In this document: positions 43,024 to 52,339 of the stretch, piece by piece
How the letters are laid out: every line of letters begins with the position of its first letter
How positions within the stretch are numbered: position 1 is the first letter of the stretch
Assembly: GCF_001280425.1 (NCBI RefSeq)
Contig: NZ_LIUF01000002.1
Location: forward strand, 186,001-250,000
Reading direction: 5' to 3'
From: Haloarcula rubripromontorii
GTDB lineage: Archaea; Halobacteriota; Halobacteria; Halobacteriales; Haloarculaceae
DNA: 64,000 nt
Notes under the pieces: model-generated
Seen by the model: only the letters and a program-made list of their open reading frames with translations
Told to the model about the DNA's origin: nothing
Database searches by the model: none
Program-made: the position numbers and the translations under genes

Positions 43024-46016
43024 TCGTCGTCAGCCGCCGGCTGGGCCACGTCGCGGTCCGCTCGCGGCCCCTCCAGGTCGACGTTCGGCAGCAGGTCGCG
43101 GAGGTACTGACCGGTGTAGGACGCCTCGGTGCGGGCCACGTCCTCCGGCGTCCCCTGCGCAACGAGTTCGCCGCCGTTCTCCCCGCCTTCGGGACCGAGG
43201 TCGATGATCTGGTCGGCGTTCTTTATCAGGTCGAGTTCGTGCTCGATGACGACCACGGTGTTGCCGTCGTCGGTGAGTCGGTGGAGCACGTCGATGAGCT
43301 TGCGCTCGTCCTCCGGGTGGAGCCCGGTGGTGGGTTCATCCAGCAGGTACAGTGTCTCGCCCGAATCCTTCTTCCCGAGTTCCTCGGCGAGTTTCACGCG
43401 CTGGGCTTCGCCGCCCGACAGCGTCGTCGAGGGCTGGCCCAGCCGCATGTAGCCAAGCCCCACGTCTTTCAGCAGTTCCAACCGCCGGCGGATACCGCCG
43501 TGGCTCTCGAAGAAGTCGTAGGCCTCCTCGACGGTCATCTCCAGCACGTCGGCGATGGTCGCGCCCTTGTAGGTCACGTCCAGCGTCTCGTCGTTGTAGC
43601 GCGCGCCGCCACACTCCTCACAGGGGACTGTCACGTCCGAGAGGAAGTTCATGTCGATGGTGACCGTGCCTTGGCCGCCACAACCCTCACAGCGGCCGCC
43701 CTTGACGTTGAAGGAGAACCGGCCGACCTCGTAGCCGCGCTGTTTCGAGAGGCTGGTCTCGGCGAACAGCTCGCGGATGTGGTCGAAGACGTTGGTGTAG
43801 GTCGCCGGGTTCGAGCGGGGTGTTCGGCCGATGGGTGACTGGTCGATGAGCCGCACCGTCTCGATGTCGTCGAGGCCGTCGATGGCGTCGTGCTCGCCGG
43901 GGTTCACGTCGGTGTCGTTCATCCGACGCACGAGCCCCTTGTACAGCACGTCGTGCATCAGCGTGGACTTGCCCGACCCCGAAACGCCCGTGATGGCGGT
44001 GAACGTCCCCAGCGGGATGGATACGTCGAGGTCCGCAAGGTTGTGCTGGCGCGCGCCCCGAACTGTGAGTTCGCCGTCGGCCTCGCGCCGGCTGTCGGGG
44101 ACGGGAATCGTCCGCTCGCCAGAGAGGTACTCCCCGGTCACCGACGCGTCGGTGTCGATGACCTCGTCCATCGGGCCGTTGACGACGACCTCGCCGCCGC
44201 GCTTGCCCGGGCCGGGCCCCATGTCGATTATCTGGTCGGCTCGGCGCATCGTCTCGGTGTCGTGTTCGACCACGAGCAGCGTGTTCCCGAGGTCACGCAG
44301 TTCCTCTAAGGTGTTCAGCAGCCGGTCGTTGTCGCGCTGGTGCAGGCCGATAGAGGGCTCGTCGAGGACGTAGAGGACGCCGACGAGGCCGCTGCCGATC
44401 TGAGTCGCCAGCCGAATACGCTGGCTCTCCCCGCCCGACAGCGTCGAGGCCTCACGGTCCAGTGTCAGGTAGTCCAGACCGACCTCGGTCATGAAGCCAA
44501 GGCGGGCACGGATTTCCTTGAGAATCTCCTCGGCGATCTTCCGGTCGCGGGCCGAGAGGTTCCCCTCCATCCCTTCGAAGTGCGCCAGCGCGTCGCTGAT
44601 AGACATCTCGTTGACCTCGGTAATCGAGGTGCCGTCCACGAGCACCGCCCGCGACTCCGCCTTGAGCCGTGTCCCCTCACAGGCCGGGCACGTCGTCGTC
44701 GCCATGAACTCCTCGATGTGCTCGCGGGCGCGATCGGAGTCCGTCTCGACGTGGCGGCGTTCGAGGTTCGGGATGACACCCTCGAACCGCTCGGTCTTCT
44801 CGCGGGTCCCGTTTTTCGTCCGCCACTCGAAGTGGACTCTGCTGTCGGTGCCGTAGAGGAACTGCCGCTGGATGTCCTCGTCGAGTTCCTCGAACGGCGT
44901 CGAGAGGTCCACGCCGAAGTGTTCGGCGACGTTGTCCAGTTGCCGCGAGTAGTACGTCCGGTCGTAGCTCCAGGGCTCGAAGACGTGCTTGAGCGGCTTC
45001 GTCGGGTCGGTGATGACGAGGTCCTCGCTGACCTCCTTCGTCTCGCCCAGCCCCTCACACTCCGGGCAGGCCCCGTGCGGTGAGTTGAACGAGAACGAGC
45101 GCGTCTCGATTTCGGAGATGTCGATACCGCAGTGCGTGCAGGCGAGGTCCTCCGAGAGTTCGACAACGAGGCGGTCGTTCCCTCGCGGGCGCTGCCCGCT
45201 CGCGTCGTCCGAGGCGCTTCGCGCCTCGCTCGCGAGGTCCCCCGTTGCCCGGGCGTCTGACCCGCCGAGCGTCTCCGAAGCCCCCTCCGCCGGGTCCGGC
45301 AGGATGACTTTCAGCGTCCCGTCGGCCTCTTCGAGCGCGGTCTCGACGGAGTCGGTGATACGCGAGCGGGCGTCCGGCGATATCTTCACGCGGTCGACGA
45401 CCACGTCGATTGTGTGGTCGTAGTTCTCGTCCAGTTCGGGTCGGTCCAGCGTGAGGTCGAACGCCTCGCCGTCGACCTCGACGCGGCTGTACCCCTCGCC
45501 GACGAGGTCGTCGAACAGGTCCTCGAAGGCTCCCTTCTGGTCGCGGACGACCGGCGCACACAGTTTCGCTCGGGTTCCCTCGGGGAGTTCGAGAATCCGC
45601 GACACCATGTTCTGGGCGGACTGCTCGCCGACTTCGCGGCCACACTCTGGACAGTGTGGCGTGCCGACGCGGGCGTACAGCAGGCGGAGGTAGTCGTGGA
45701 GTTCGGTGACAGTCCCGACCGTCGAGCGGGGGTTGTTGGCGGCGTTCTTCTGGTCGATGGAGATGGCCGGCGACAGCCCCTCGACGTTCTCGACCTGTGG
45801 CTTGTCCATCTGCCCCAGGAAATTCCGTGCGTAGGCGGAGAGCGATTCGATGTAGCGCCGCTGGCCTTCGGCGTACACCGTCTCGAATGCGAGCGAGGAC
45901 TTGCCCGACCCCGACAGCCCGGTGACGACTGTCAGTTCCTCGCGGGGAATCTCCACGTCGACGTCCTTGAGGTTGTGTTCCTCGGCCCCTCGGACCTCGA
46001 TGATATCCTTGCTCAT
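43020..46016 (-). CDS. uvrA: Excinuclease ABC subunit A, with a palindromic insertion
   Basis: A 998-residue DNA-damage recognition ATPase of nucleotide excision repair, acting with UvrB and UvrC. It has two ABC modules: the first Walker A is [20 protein letters not shown], the second [19 protein letters not shown], with signature motifs [12 protein letters not shown] and [12 protein letters not shown]. Zinc fingers are seen as [16 protein letters not shown]...CPEC and CEGCGGQG...CEEC. A region of about 35 residues near residue 260 ([18 protein letters not shown]) is extra and is encoded by palindromic DNA. The ATG at 46016 gives the conserved N-terminus; the frame is open further upstream. 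It converges with the toxin, the two genes overlapping by four bases. Confidence 0.95.
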   Translation of the reverse strand: MSKDIIEVRGAEEHNLKDVDVEIPREELTVVTGLSGSGKSSLAFETVYAEGQRRYIESLSAYARNFLGQMDKPQVENVEGLSPAISIDQKNAANNPRSTVGTVTELHDYLRLLYARVGTPHCPECGREVGEQSAQNMVSRILELPEGTRAKLCAPVVRDQKGAFEDLFDDLVGEGYSRVEVDGEAFDLTLDRPELDENYDHTIDVVVDRVKISPDARSRITDSVETALEEADGTLKVILPDPAEGASETLGGSDARATGDLASEARSASDDASGQRPRGNDRLVVELSEDLACTHCGIDISEIETRSFSFNSPHGACPECEGLGETKEVSEDLVITDPTKPLKHVFEPWSYDRTYYSRQLDNVAEHFGVDLSTPFEELDEDIQRQFLYGTDSRVHFEWRTKNGTREKTERFEGVIPNLERRHVETDSDRAREHIEEFMATTTCPACEGTRLKAESRAVLVDGTSITEVNEMSISDALAHFEGMEGNLSARDRKIAEEILKEIRARLGFMTEVGLDYLTLDREASTLSGGESQRIRLATQIGSGLVGVLYVLDEPSIGLHQRDNDRLLNTLEELRDLGNTLLVVEHDTETMRRADQIIDMGPGPGKRGGEVVVNGPMDEVIDTDASVTGEYLSGERTIPVPDSRREADGELTVRGARQHNLADLDVSIPLGTFTAITGVSGSGKSTLMHDVLYKGLVRRMNDTDVNPGEHDAIDGLDDIETVRLIDQSPIGRTPRSNPATYTNVFDHIRELFAETSLSKQRGYEVGRFSFNVKGGRCEGCGGQGTVTIDMNFLSDVTVPCEECGGARYNDETLDVTYKGATIADVLEMTVEEAYDFFESHGGIRRRLELLKDVGLGYMRLGQPSTTLSGGEAQRVKLAEELGKKDSGETLYLLDEPTTGLHPEDERKLIDVLHRLTDDGNTVVVIEHELDLIKNADQIIDLGPEGGENGGELVAQGTPEDVARTEASYTGQYLRDLLPNVDLEGPRADRDVAQPAADDD
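45181..45237. repeat. Nested palindrome inside uvrA
   Basis: The outer arms cctcgcg (45181-45187) and cgcgagg (45231-45237) enclose two further hairpins, gggc-gct-gccc (45187-45197) and gaggcgc-ttc-gcgcctc (45211-45227). It lies in frame within the first half of uvrA. It resembles haloarchaeal interspersed palindromic repeats. Confidence 0.6.
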
Positions 46017-46151
46017 CTTTGCATCTTCGTTGGCCGGCAGGAGGGAAACCCTGTCGGTTCGAATGCCGATAGACGACGCCTCGCACCTGACTAATTTTAT
46101 TTTAGACAGTGTGGCGAAAGATTTACCACGAATATCGAATATGAGATTAGT

Positions 46152-46730
46152 ATGGGAACGAGCGACTACGACATCGCAGGGATTGACCTCTCCGACGACA
46201 GCTACACAGTTGAACAGAGTCTGGTCCGAAACAAGTACAAAGCGATGGACGCCGCCGGGAACGTCGTTCTCCGCGGGAAACAGAAGATGCTGAAGATGAA
46301 AGAGCAGTTCCCGTTCGTCGACGCGAACGGCGACGAGGTGTTCGAGGTCAACGCCGGCGGCATCATCGACGTGGCCGGCAACTACGTACTCACCGACTCC
46401 AAGACAGGCGAGGACATCGTCATCCTCGACAACGACTACTCGATCTTTCAGGACACGTGGAAGATTCGGGACGCCAGTACCGAGGCGAAAATCGCCGAAA
46501 TCAACTCTCAGGGTGCGCTCGTGACTATCGCCCGCAACGTCGTCCCGTTCGGCGGGTGGATTCCCCACAAGTACGAGATCACCGACCAGGACGGCAACCA
46601 CGTCGGCAACATCGACGGACAGTTCTCGCTGAAGGACCGCTACGAGATTACCATCGACGACGCCAGCACGGTTCCAAAAGAGCCGATCATCGCCGCGGCG
46701 ATGGTTATCGACGCGATTCAGGGGAACTGA
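46152..46730 (+). CDS. LURP-one-related (Tubby-like) protein
   Basis: A 192-residue protein of the LURP-one/phospholipid-scramblase-like beta-barrel fold. Markers are the opening strand pattern ([27 protein letters not shown]), a repeated [14 protein letters not shown] and [12 protein letters not shown], and the C-terminal hydrophobic helix with [14 protein letters not shown]. Such proteins bind lipids or act as scaffolds; no enzymatic role is known. It is divergent from uvrA with 135 AT-rich bases between. Confidence 0.82.
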   Translation: MGTSDYDIAGIDLSDDSYTVEQSLVRNKYKAMDAAGNVVLRGKQKMLKMKEQFPFVDANGDEVFEVNAGGIIDVAGNYVLTDSKTGEDIVILDNDYSIFQDTWKIRDASTEAKIAEINSQGALVTIARNVVPFGGWIPHKYEITDQDGNHVGNIDGQFSLKDRYEITIDDASTVPKEPIIAAAMVIDAIQGN

Positions 46731-46773
46731 CGCCACCGGAATCCTTCTTGCCCTGGCTCTCTCAGGGACGGCT

Positions 46774-48174
46774 ATGCGCCGCCGGACGGTCCTCCGACGA
46801 CTCGCCCTCGCAGGAACAGGCATCGGGCTGGCTACGGGAACGACCCACGGTCATCCAACGCCCACCGGTGATGGAACGGCCGAGCCAGCGGCCGCCGACA
46901 CCCCAACCGGCGGGGACCCGCTGGGCGTGCTGGAGATGGAAACGGTGTACGAGGTCGTCACCAGCCCCGACGGCCACACGGCTTACGTCGCGACGGGGGA
47001 CGGAATCGCGCTCGTCGACCTCGTTGCGCCGACCAGCCCCAGACTGATCGGTCGGCAGACGGGCCTGCTGGCAGAGAGCGACGACGGGCCGATACAGCGC
47101 GTCCAGGACCTCGCCGTCAGCGGCTCGCGGCTACTGGCCGCCGGGCCGGCCCACCCCGCCGACGGAGCCCACGGTGTCGTGGTTTTCGACGTAAGCGACC
47201 GGCAGGAGCCGACACGAATCGCGGGGCTGGAACTGGACACACGGATTCACAACTGTCACTTCGACGGCCGCTACGCCTACCTGACCGCGAACAACCGCGA
47301 CGGGAATCCATTGCTCGTCGTCGACACTGAAACCGAGCAAGAAGTCGGCGAGTGGTCGCTGTTAGACGCCGGTGACGCCTGGCACGACGTACCGACGAGT
47401 CTCTGGCCGCTCCACGACGTGTGGGTGCAGGACGACCGGGCCTATCTGGCCTACTGGGACGGCGGAACGTGGATTGTCGACGTGTCAGACCCGACCGACA
47501 TCTCGCTGGTGGCGAAGGTCCGCGGACGGGACCCGGAGACCCTCGCCGCCATCGAGGACCCCGGCACCGAACGGAGCGAACCGCCGGGCAATGACCACTT
47601 CGTGACGGTCGACGAGGGCGCGTCGCTGCTGGGCGTCGGCGGCGAGTCGTGGGACCTCGGCGACGACGACAGCGGCGGGCCGAGCGGCATCGAACTGTAC
47701 GACATCAGCGACCCGGCCGACGCCGAACTCCTGTCTACGCTGGACCCGCCGCCGACCTCGGACCCGTCGCCGGGGGGCATCCTCACGACAGCCCACAACT
47801 TCGAACTGACGGCCGACCGCTGTTACTCCGCGTGGTACAACGGTGGGGTCCGGGTCCACGACCTGACCGACCCGACCGCGCCCGACCTCGCCTTCGAGTG
47901 GCGCGACACCGAATCGACCTCTTTCTGGACCGCCCAGCGGGCCGCCGGCTGTTTCGTCGCCGGGAGTACGAACGCCAGCCAGGGGACGGAGGTCCAGCCC
48001 GGGCTGTACACGTTCCCGGACCCGCAGATACGGACCCCGACGCCGGAGGGGTCGGGCACCGACGATGCGGCGGACGGCACTTCCCTCGGTGTCGGCGGTC
48101 CCGGCTTCGGCGTCGGGTCGGCGGTCGCCGCGGTCGGGCTGGCGGCCTGGCGCGCCCGACGCCGGCGGGACTGA
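46774..48174 (+). CDS. Exported LVIVD-repeat protein with PGF-CTERM-like tail
   Basis: A 466-residue secreted protein. The N-terminus is a twin-arginine signal (MRRRTVLRRLALAGTGIGLA). Residues about 50-420 hold LVIVD-type repeats such as VVVFDVSDRQEP, PLLVVDTETE, TWIVDVSDPTD and ELYDISDPAD, a beta-propeller plan. The last 25 residues (GGPGFGVGSAVAAVGLAAW then RARRRR) match a PGF-CTERM sorting signal: PGF motif, hydrophobic helix, basic end. It would therefore be cut and lipid-attached by archaeosortase A. Function on the surface is unknown. Confidence 0.85.
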   Translation: MRRRTVLRRLALAGTGIGLATGTTHGHPTPTGDGTAEPAAADTPTGGDPLGVLEMETVYEVVTSPDGHTAYVATGDGIALVDLVAPTSPRLIGRQTGLLAESDDGPIQRVQDLAVSGSRLLAAGPAHPADGAHGVVVFDVSDRQEPTRIAGLELDTRIHNCHFDGRYAYLTANNRDGNPLLVVDTETEQEVGEWSLLDAGDAWHDVPTSLWPLHDVWVQDDRAYLAYWDGGTWIVDVSDPTDISLVAKVRGRDPETLAAIEDPGTERSEPPGNDHFVTVDEGASLLGVGGESWDLGDDDSGGPSGIELYDISDPADAELLSTLDPPPTSDPSPGGILTTAHNFELTADRCYSAWYNGGVRVHDLTDPTAPDLAFEWRDTESTSFWTAQRAAGCFVAGSTNASQGTEVQPGLYTFPDPQIRTPTPEGSGTDDAADGTSLGVGGPGFGVGSAVAAVGLAAWRARRRRD

Positions 48175-48194
48175 CGCCGTGCCGCGTCGCTGGC

Positions 48195-49595
48195 TCACTC
48201 CAGTGCGCTCTTGACAGCGGCGGCGACGCTCCGGGCGCGCTCGGCCAGCTCCTCGGAGATGTGTCCGCACTCGACGGCCGCGTCGAGTTCGTCGTCGTCG
48301 ACCCGCTCAACGGTTCCGTCGGCGTGTTTCACCACGTCGACGTGCAGGTCGACGTACCGGGCGGTGTCGGGGAACACCTCGACGGGCGTACAGACGTTGA
48401 CGTAGGTCCCTTTCTTCTCGCCGTCGCTGTCGCGGTACACCGTCGGATACCACCACCGTCCCTCCTTGACTTTCGTCTCGGCCACGTCGCCGGCCTCCTT
48501 GGGCACGCCCAGCGCGTCGTAGGTGCCGCCGGGGCTCATCTCCCGTTCGATGGTCACCGTCCCGTCGTCGTCGACTGCCTGGACCTCGCCGTTGCCCAGT
48601 GTGATGAGCCGGCCGTCGGGCTTGCCGTGGCCCAGCGACAGCGACCCGCCGACCTGCGGGCCGAACTGCCGGGCCGTCACGGCGAAGGGGAAGTCCGTCT
48701 CGCCGGTCTCGGGGTCGTCACACAGCGCCTCGACGTAGTCGACGGCGGCGCTGGCCGCGCGGTCGCCGGCCTTCACGCGGTGGTGGCCCGGCATCGTCGG
48801 CGTCACCTCGCGGCGGGTCTCGTCAAGGGCGAAGCGGCTCTCGCGGCCGAACCACAGCCACGTCGTCGCCAGCCCCTCGTCGTCCCGGGCCGGCGCGCAG
48901 TCCCCGGGCGGGTCGGCTCCCGCGAGCGCGTCGTCGATGGCCGCCGCGCGGTCGTTGGCGGCGTCCAGCGCCTCGGCCAGGGCATCAAAGCTCGCGTCTT
49001 CGCTCGCCGCCTCCCACGAGACGCCCCAGCCCTCTCGGGGGTCTGCGGCGATTAGGTCAAGCATCGCCGGGCCGCCGGTACCTGACGACGGCCCGCTTCC
49101 GCCGCGGACGAGCGAGAGGAGGTCCCCGCGGACGGCGATGGTCGTGTCCAGCACGGGCCGGCCGTTCGTCCACGGCGCGCTCGCCTCGACGACCTGCACC
49201 CGGAGCGTATCCCCCGTCTCGATGCGCTCCTCGGACGCGGCGTACGGGAGAAATCCTTCGCCGTCGCCCAGGTCGACGACCGCCCCGCTCCCCAGCGTCT
49301 CGGTCACGGTGCCCGCGTACACCGCGCCCTTGGGCGTCGGGTCGTCCCAGTGGAGCGTGTCTCGCCCGAGGTCCGTCAGGCGGTCCGTGACGGCGGCGGC
49401 AACGTCGCGGTCACCGACGACGCCGACGCCCTGCTGGTCGTCCGTCGTCGTCACGGTGACTGCCGCCCGCTCGTCGGCGAACGCGCCGTCGAAGCGGTCC
49501 TCGATGGGGCCCGACGCCTGGACGACCTCCTGGCCAGCCTCGCGGAGTAGTCGGGTCAGCGCCGTCGCGTAGATGCCCCTGACCCGGACGGTCAT
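48195..49595 (-). CDS. Probable ribonuclease FAU-1 family protein
   Basis: A 466-residue RNA-binding protein of the FAU-1 type, proposed to process ribosomal RNA. An S1-like domain lies in the N-terminal third (TVTETLGSGAVVDLGDGEGFLPYAASEERIETGDTLRVQVVEAS), and a DUF402 domain in the last 150 residues (YVNVCTPVEVFPDTARYVDLHVDVVKHADGTVERVDDDEL). The gene overlaps the upstream minus-strand gene by four bases. Catalytic activity in this protein is inferred from the family. Confidence 0.85.
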   Translation of the reverse strand: MTVRVRGIYATALTRLLREAGQEVVQASGPIEDRFDGAFADERAAVTVTTTDDQQGVGVVGDRDVAAAVTDRLTDLGRDTLHWDDPTPKGAVYAGTVTETLGSGAVVDLGDGEGFLPYAASEERIETGDTLRVQVVEASAPWTNGRPVLDTTIAVRGDLLSLVRGGSGPSSGTGGPAMLDLIAADPREGWGVSWEAASEDASFDALAEALDAANDRAAAIDDALAGADPPGDCAPARDDEGLATTWLWFGRESRFALDETRREVTPTMPGHHRVKAGDRAASAAVDYVEALCDDPETGETDFPFAVTARQFGPQVGGSLSLGHGKPDGRLITLGNGEVQAVDDDGTVTIEREMSPGGTYDALGVPKEAGDVAETKVKEGRWWYPTVYRDSDGEKKGTYVNVCTPVEVFPDTARYVDLHVDVVKHADGTVERVDDDELDAAVECGHISEELAERARSVAAAVKSALE

Positions 49596-49966
49596 AGCGC
49601 GTCCTCGTCGGCGGCAAAGCGGACCCGCCCGTGGACCGTCGGCCCCAGCGAAAGTTCTACTTTCTCGTCGCTCAGGACCCGTCCGCCCTCGACCGGGACG
49701 CCCCAGGTGTCAAAGCGCAGGTAGCCGCGGATGTCGTCGGCGTGGGTGAACAGGTCGCAGTACTCGACGGTATGTTCCTGAATATCGCTGGAACTGTGGG
49801 CGATGTCCATATCCGAATACACCGTCTCGCGGCCGTCGAAGAAGTCTTCGAGTTCTCCGGCCGCGTCGTCAGTGGCTTCGATCACCGTGTCGGAGGCCGC
49901 TTCGATGGTCGCTTGCTCAACGCCAGCATCGCGGAGCGCCTGCTGTTCGCGCTGCGTGAAGTGCAT
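49592..49966 (-). CDS. Small haloarchaeal protein upstream of FAU-1
   Basis: A 124-residue acidic protein: an N-terminal helical pair (REQQALRDAGVEQATIEAA) and a beta-rich C-terminus (YCDLFTHADDIRGYLRFDTWG). Its last four bases overlap the start of the FAU-1 gene, so translation is probably coupled. I recognise no named family; a role with FAU-1 in RNA processing is inference from context. Confidence 0.7.
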   Translation of the reverse strand: MHFTQREQQALRDAGVEQATIEAASDTVIEATDDAAGELEDFFDGRETVYSDMDIAHSSSDIQEHTVEYCDLFTHADDIRGYLRFDTWGVPVEGGRVLSDEKVELSLGPTVHGRVRFAADEDAL

Positions 49967-50010
49967 ACCCGCGAGTCAGTGGCGGGGAGAGGAAAACAGT
50001 GCGGAATCGC

Positions 50011-50172
50011 CTACACGACCATCGCGTTCAGCACGAGCATCAACAGCCCGAACATGACGCCGGTCGCGACGATTGTTCGAGGGTCGATACGGATCGTGTT
50101 CTGGTCTTCGGCGTCGAAGTACCGGACCAGTCCCGCACTGGACATCAGTCCGCCGCCGTCGCTGCCACTCAT
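50011..50172 (-). CDS. secG: Preprotein translocase Sec61-beta (SecG)
   Basis: A 53-residue protein with a short Ser/Gly N-terminus ([20 protein letters not shown]), the characteristic [22 protein letters not shown] region and a single tail-anchor helix (about residues 34-52). It belongs to the SecYE-beta translocon and is inserted by its C-terminal helix. Haloarchaeal Sec61-beta is of this size, below common gene-calling limits. It lies between the FAU-1 pair and thioredoxin. Confidence 0.88.
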   Translation of the reverse strand: MSGSDGGGLMSSAGLVRYFDAEDQNTIRIDPRTIVATGVMFGLLMLVLNAMVV

Positions 50173-50287
50173 ACTTCAGGGTGGTGTATCACCAACACTA
50201 AGCCTTTCGGGTCGTCCGCGATTGCGTACGAGAGGTACATATGGATAACCCTTATCAGATACCGCGGGCTAACACGAATAGAGTACT

Positions 50288-50554
50288 ATGACGGTTACAC
50301 TGAAGGACTTCTACGCGGACTGGTGCGGCCCTTGCAAAACGCAGGACCCGATCCTCGAAGACCTCGAAGAGGAGTGGACTGACGTTGAGTTCGAGAAGAT
50401 CAACGTCGACGAGGAACAGGATGTTGCTAACGAGTACCAGGTACGCTCCCTGCCGACGCTCATCATCGAGAACGACGACGGCATCGTCGAGCGCTTCGTC
50501 GGCGTCACACAGGCCGACGACATCAGCGACGCGCTGCAGCAGGCTTCGGCGTAA
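50288..50554 (+). CDS. Short thioredoxin
   Basis: An 88-residue thioredoxin fold with the classic WCGPC active site (C13, C16) and cis-Pro in VRSLPTLI. It lacks the usual first strand and helix of a 105-residue thioredoxin, so it begins directly with MTVTLKDFYADWCGPC. It would reduce disulfides in the cytoplasm. It converges with the response regulator gene. Confidence 0.92.
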   Translation: MTVTLKDFYADWCGPCKTQDPILEDLEEEWTDVEFEKINVDEEQDVANEYQVRSLPTLIIENDDGIVERFVGVTQADDISDALQQASA

Positions 50555-50602
50555 CACAGTCGTTTTTGCGGTTCGTGACACGGTCCGGTAGCGACCGCTG
50601 GC

Positions 50603-51355
50603 TCACTCCTGTTCGGCCAGCCTCGAATCGTCAATTTCGTCGACGGCAATCAGCATCCGGCCGCCCTCAAGCGCCGTCACCATCTTCGACTCGGTGAACG
50701 TGGTTTCGTCGGCCCGCAACCCTTTGCTCTGGCCAGTCCACTTCCCGCCGCTTCTGACGACAGGGATGACGTGCGTTCTGATGTGCTGGACCTCGTTGCT
50801 CGGGTGGAGTTCCGACCAGTGCTTGCCGACGAGTTCCTCCGATCCGTAGCCGTAGTACGAGGCGTAGGTTTCGTCGACTCGCTCGAAGCGTTCGTCTGTG
50901 CCGATGACGCCGACGCCGCTGAGTTCGACCTTTCCGTCGGGCTCGAAACTGCCCCCCGAGTCGACGGCGTGTTCGACCCGGCGGATGAGCGACGTGTACT
51001 GGTCTGTTCCGACGGATTTCTTGAGGTAGTCGGTGACACCGGCCTGAATGATTTCGGCGGCGATGTCACCGGTCTCCTCTCCGGAGAACAGCAGCACCGG
51101 CAACTCCTGATGGGTCTCCCGAACGGCTTCGAGGAAGTCGATGCCGTTCATCTCCGGCATGTTGTAGTCACTGACGACACAATCGAAGTCCGTCTCCGGC
51201 GACCGAATCAGCGACAGCGCGGTCTCGGGGTTCGTCTCCGTTGTGACGACGCAGTCGAGGCCGCTGTCGTCCCGTTCGAGATACGTCTCGACGAGGGCTC
51301 CCAGCGCCGCGTCGTCGTCGACGTGGAGTATCGATAGGGAGTCACCTGGCTCCAT
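50603..51355 (-). CDS. Response regulator with PAS output domain
   Basis: A 250-residue signalling protein. Residues 1-128 are a receiver domain: acidic pair at LHVDDDAALG, the phosphoacceptor Asp in VVSDYNMPEMNG, Ser in LLFSGEE and Lys in YLKKSV. Residues about 135-245 form a PAS-type domain with no catalytic or DNA-binding module visible. It is typical of the many single receiver-PAS proteins in haloarchaea. The partner kinase is unknown; the kinase at 61439 is not adjacent. Confidence 0.87.
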   Translation of the reverse strand: MEPGDSLSILHVDDDAALGALVETYLERDDSGLDCVVTTETNPETALSLIRSPETDFDCVVSDYNMPEMNGIDFLEAVRETHQELPVLLFSGEETGDIAAEIIQAGVTDYLKKSVGTDQYTSLIRRVEHAVDSGGSFEPDGKVELSGVGVIGTDERFERVDETYASYYGYGSEELVGKHWSELHPSNEVQHIRTHVIPVVRSGGKWTGQSKGLRADETTFTESKMVTALEGGRMLIAVDEIDDSRLAEQE

Positions 51356-51485
51356 TCCTCATCGTCGGGGCTGGAATTCATAAGTAACTGATGGCTACTT
51401 TGAGCCATTTGATAATCAACTCGCAGGTGCGGGGGCCGCGGCAGCGATGACATGCTGCGGACGGTCCGGCAGTTGTGGCAAGCAT

Positions 51486-51510
51486 ACCGCGCGAGCGTAG
51501 CGAGCGCGGT
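51486..51510. repeat. Inverted repeat (accgcgc ... gcgcggt)
   Basis: Seven-base arms accgcgc and gcgcggt flank gagcgtagcga. The central gagcgtagcgag word is frequent in haloarchaeal palindromic repeats. Together with the hairpin at 51558 it forms one compound element. Confidence 0.5.
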
Positions 51511-51557
51511 TTCACTTCTCGCGACCAGCGGGAGCGAGACGGACGGTTTTAGCGTAG

Positions 51558-51618
51558 ATTTTTGCAAGGGGGGTTCCCGCAGCGCCGCAGGCGCGAGGAA
51601 ACCCCCTGCAGTAAAAAG
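51558..51618. repeat. Long imperfect hairpin ending at npdG 3' end
   Basis: The left arm runs tttttgcaaggggggttccc and the right arm ggaaaccccctgcagtaaaa, pairing over about 18 positions with mismatches. A cgcagcgccgcaggcgcg loop stem lies between. It resembles a mobile repeat rather than a simple terminator, and it ends three bases before the npdG stop. Confidence 0.5.
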
Positions 51619-51621
51619 GTA

Positions 51622-52290
51622 CTATTGGAACTTCACGCCGAGGTCGTGCATCCCGTCGTTGTGGCGGGCGACGTTGATGAGCAGCGGCGTCAGCCCCTCG
51701 ATTTCAGCGGCGTTGGCGAGCGGCCCGCCGTCAAGCGCACGGATGCCCTCGATGCCCTCGGCGAGTTCACAGACGGTGTCTTTGGCGTCGGTGTCGTCGC
51801 CGACGACGATGGTGTCCCAGTCGAGGTCGGCGTCGAGGTTGGCCAGTCGGCCGGCCGCGAGGTTGTGGAACGCGCCGACCACGGGGGTGTCGTCGGGGGC
51901 GGCGTTTTCGGCCAGTTGCGTGACGCTGCCGGCCCCGGGGCGATTGTAGTGGAACCCGTCCTCGTCGCGTTGCATCCCGACCGCGGGGGCGACGAGCGTG
52001 GCGTCATCGAGTTCGTCGGCGACGGCGTCGATGGTGTCGGTGAGGTGGTACGCCGGGACGGCGGCAACGACCACGTCGGCGCGGGCGGCGGCCTCCTCGT
52101 TCACCAGGCCGGCGATCGACGGGTCATCGTGGCCGCGGCTGGCCAGCTCTGCCTCGTACTCCTCGGCTTTGTTCGCTGCCTTCTGTGCTTTCCGGGAGCC
52201 GATGATGATCGTGTGGTTGGTATCGTCAGCCCAGCGGAGGGCGAGGCCTTGGCCGATGTCTCCAGTACCGCCAAGCAACGCGATGTCCAT
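51622..52290 (-). CDS. npdG: F420H2:NADP oxidoreductase
   Basis: A 222-residue enzyme that transfers hydride between F420H2 and NADP. The NADP site is IALLGGTGDIGQGLALRWAD with the Rossmann pattern and IIIGSRKAQKA, where the Ser-Arg selects NADP. The rest follows the family (AVPAYHLTDTIDA, LVAPAVGMQRDEDGFHY, NLAAGRLANLDADLDWDTIVVGDD). It links the F420 pool to biosynthesis. It is preceded by a 50-base gap to the membrane-protein gene on its left side of transcription. Confidence 0.92.
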   Translation of the reverse strand: MDIALLGGTGDIGQGLALRWADDTNHTIIIGSRKAQKAANKAEEYEAELASRGHDDPSIAGLVNEEAAARADVVVAAVPAYHLTDTIDAVADELDDATLVAPAVGMQRDEDGFHYNRPGAGSVTQLAENAAPDDTPVVGAFHNLAAGRLANLDADLDWDTIVVGDDTDAKDTVCELAEGIEGIRALDGGPLANAAEIEGLTPLLINVARHNDGMHDLGVKFQ

Positions 52291-52339
52291 ATCTACGGCG
52301 TAGGCCGACCACTGAATAAACGTTGTGTGACAGGTTCAC

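Larger units (their letters stand above)
51356..51621. other. Intergenic region with structured repeats, between response regulator and npdG
   Basis: No gene seen in 266 bases. It holds an inverted repeat at 51486-51510 and a long imperfect hairpin at 51558-51618 (separate entries). Confidence 0.55.

Noticed and set aside
46017-46823. Extended N-terminus of UvrA reaching back through the LURP-one gene
   Set aside because: UvrA begins at 46016 with a conserved start. The extra part is antisense to the LURP-one-like gene, which has a good family match.
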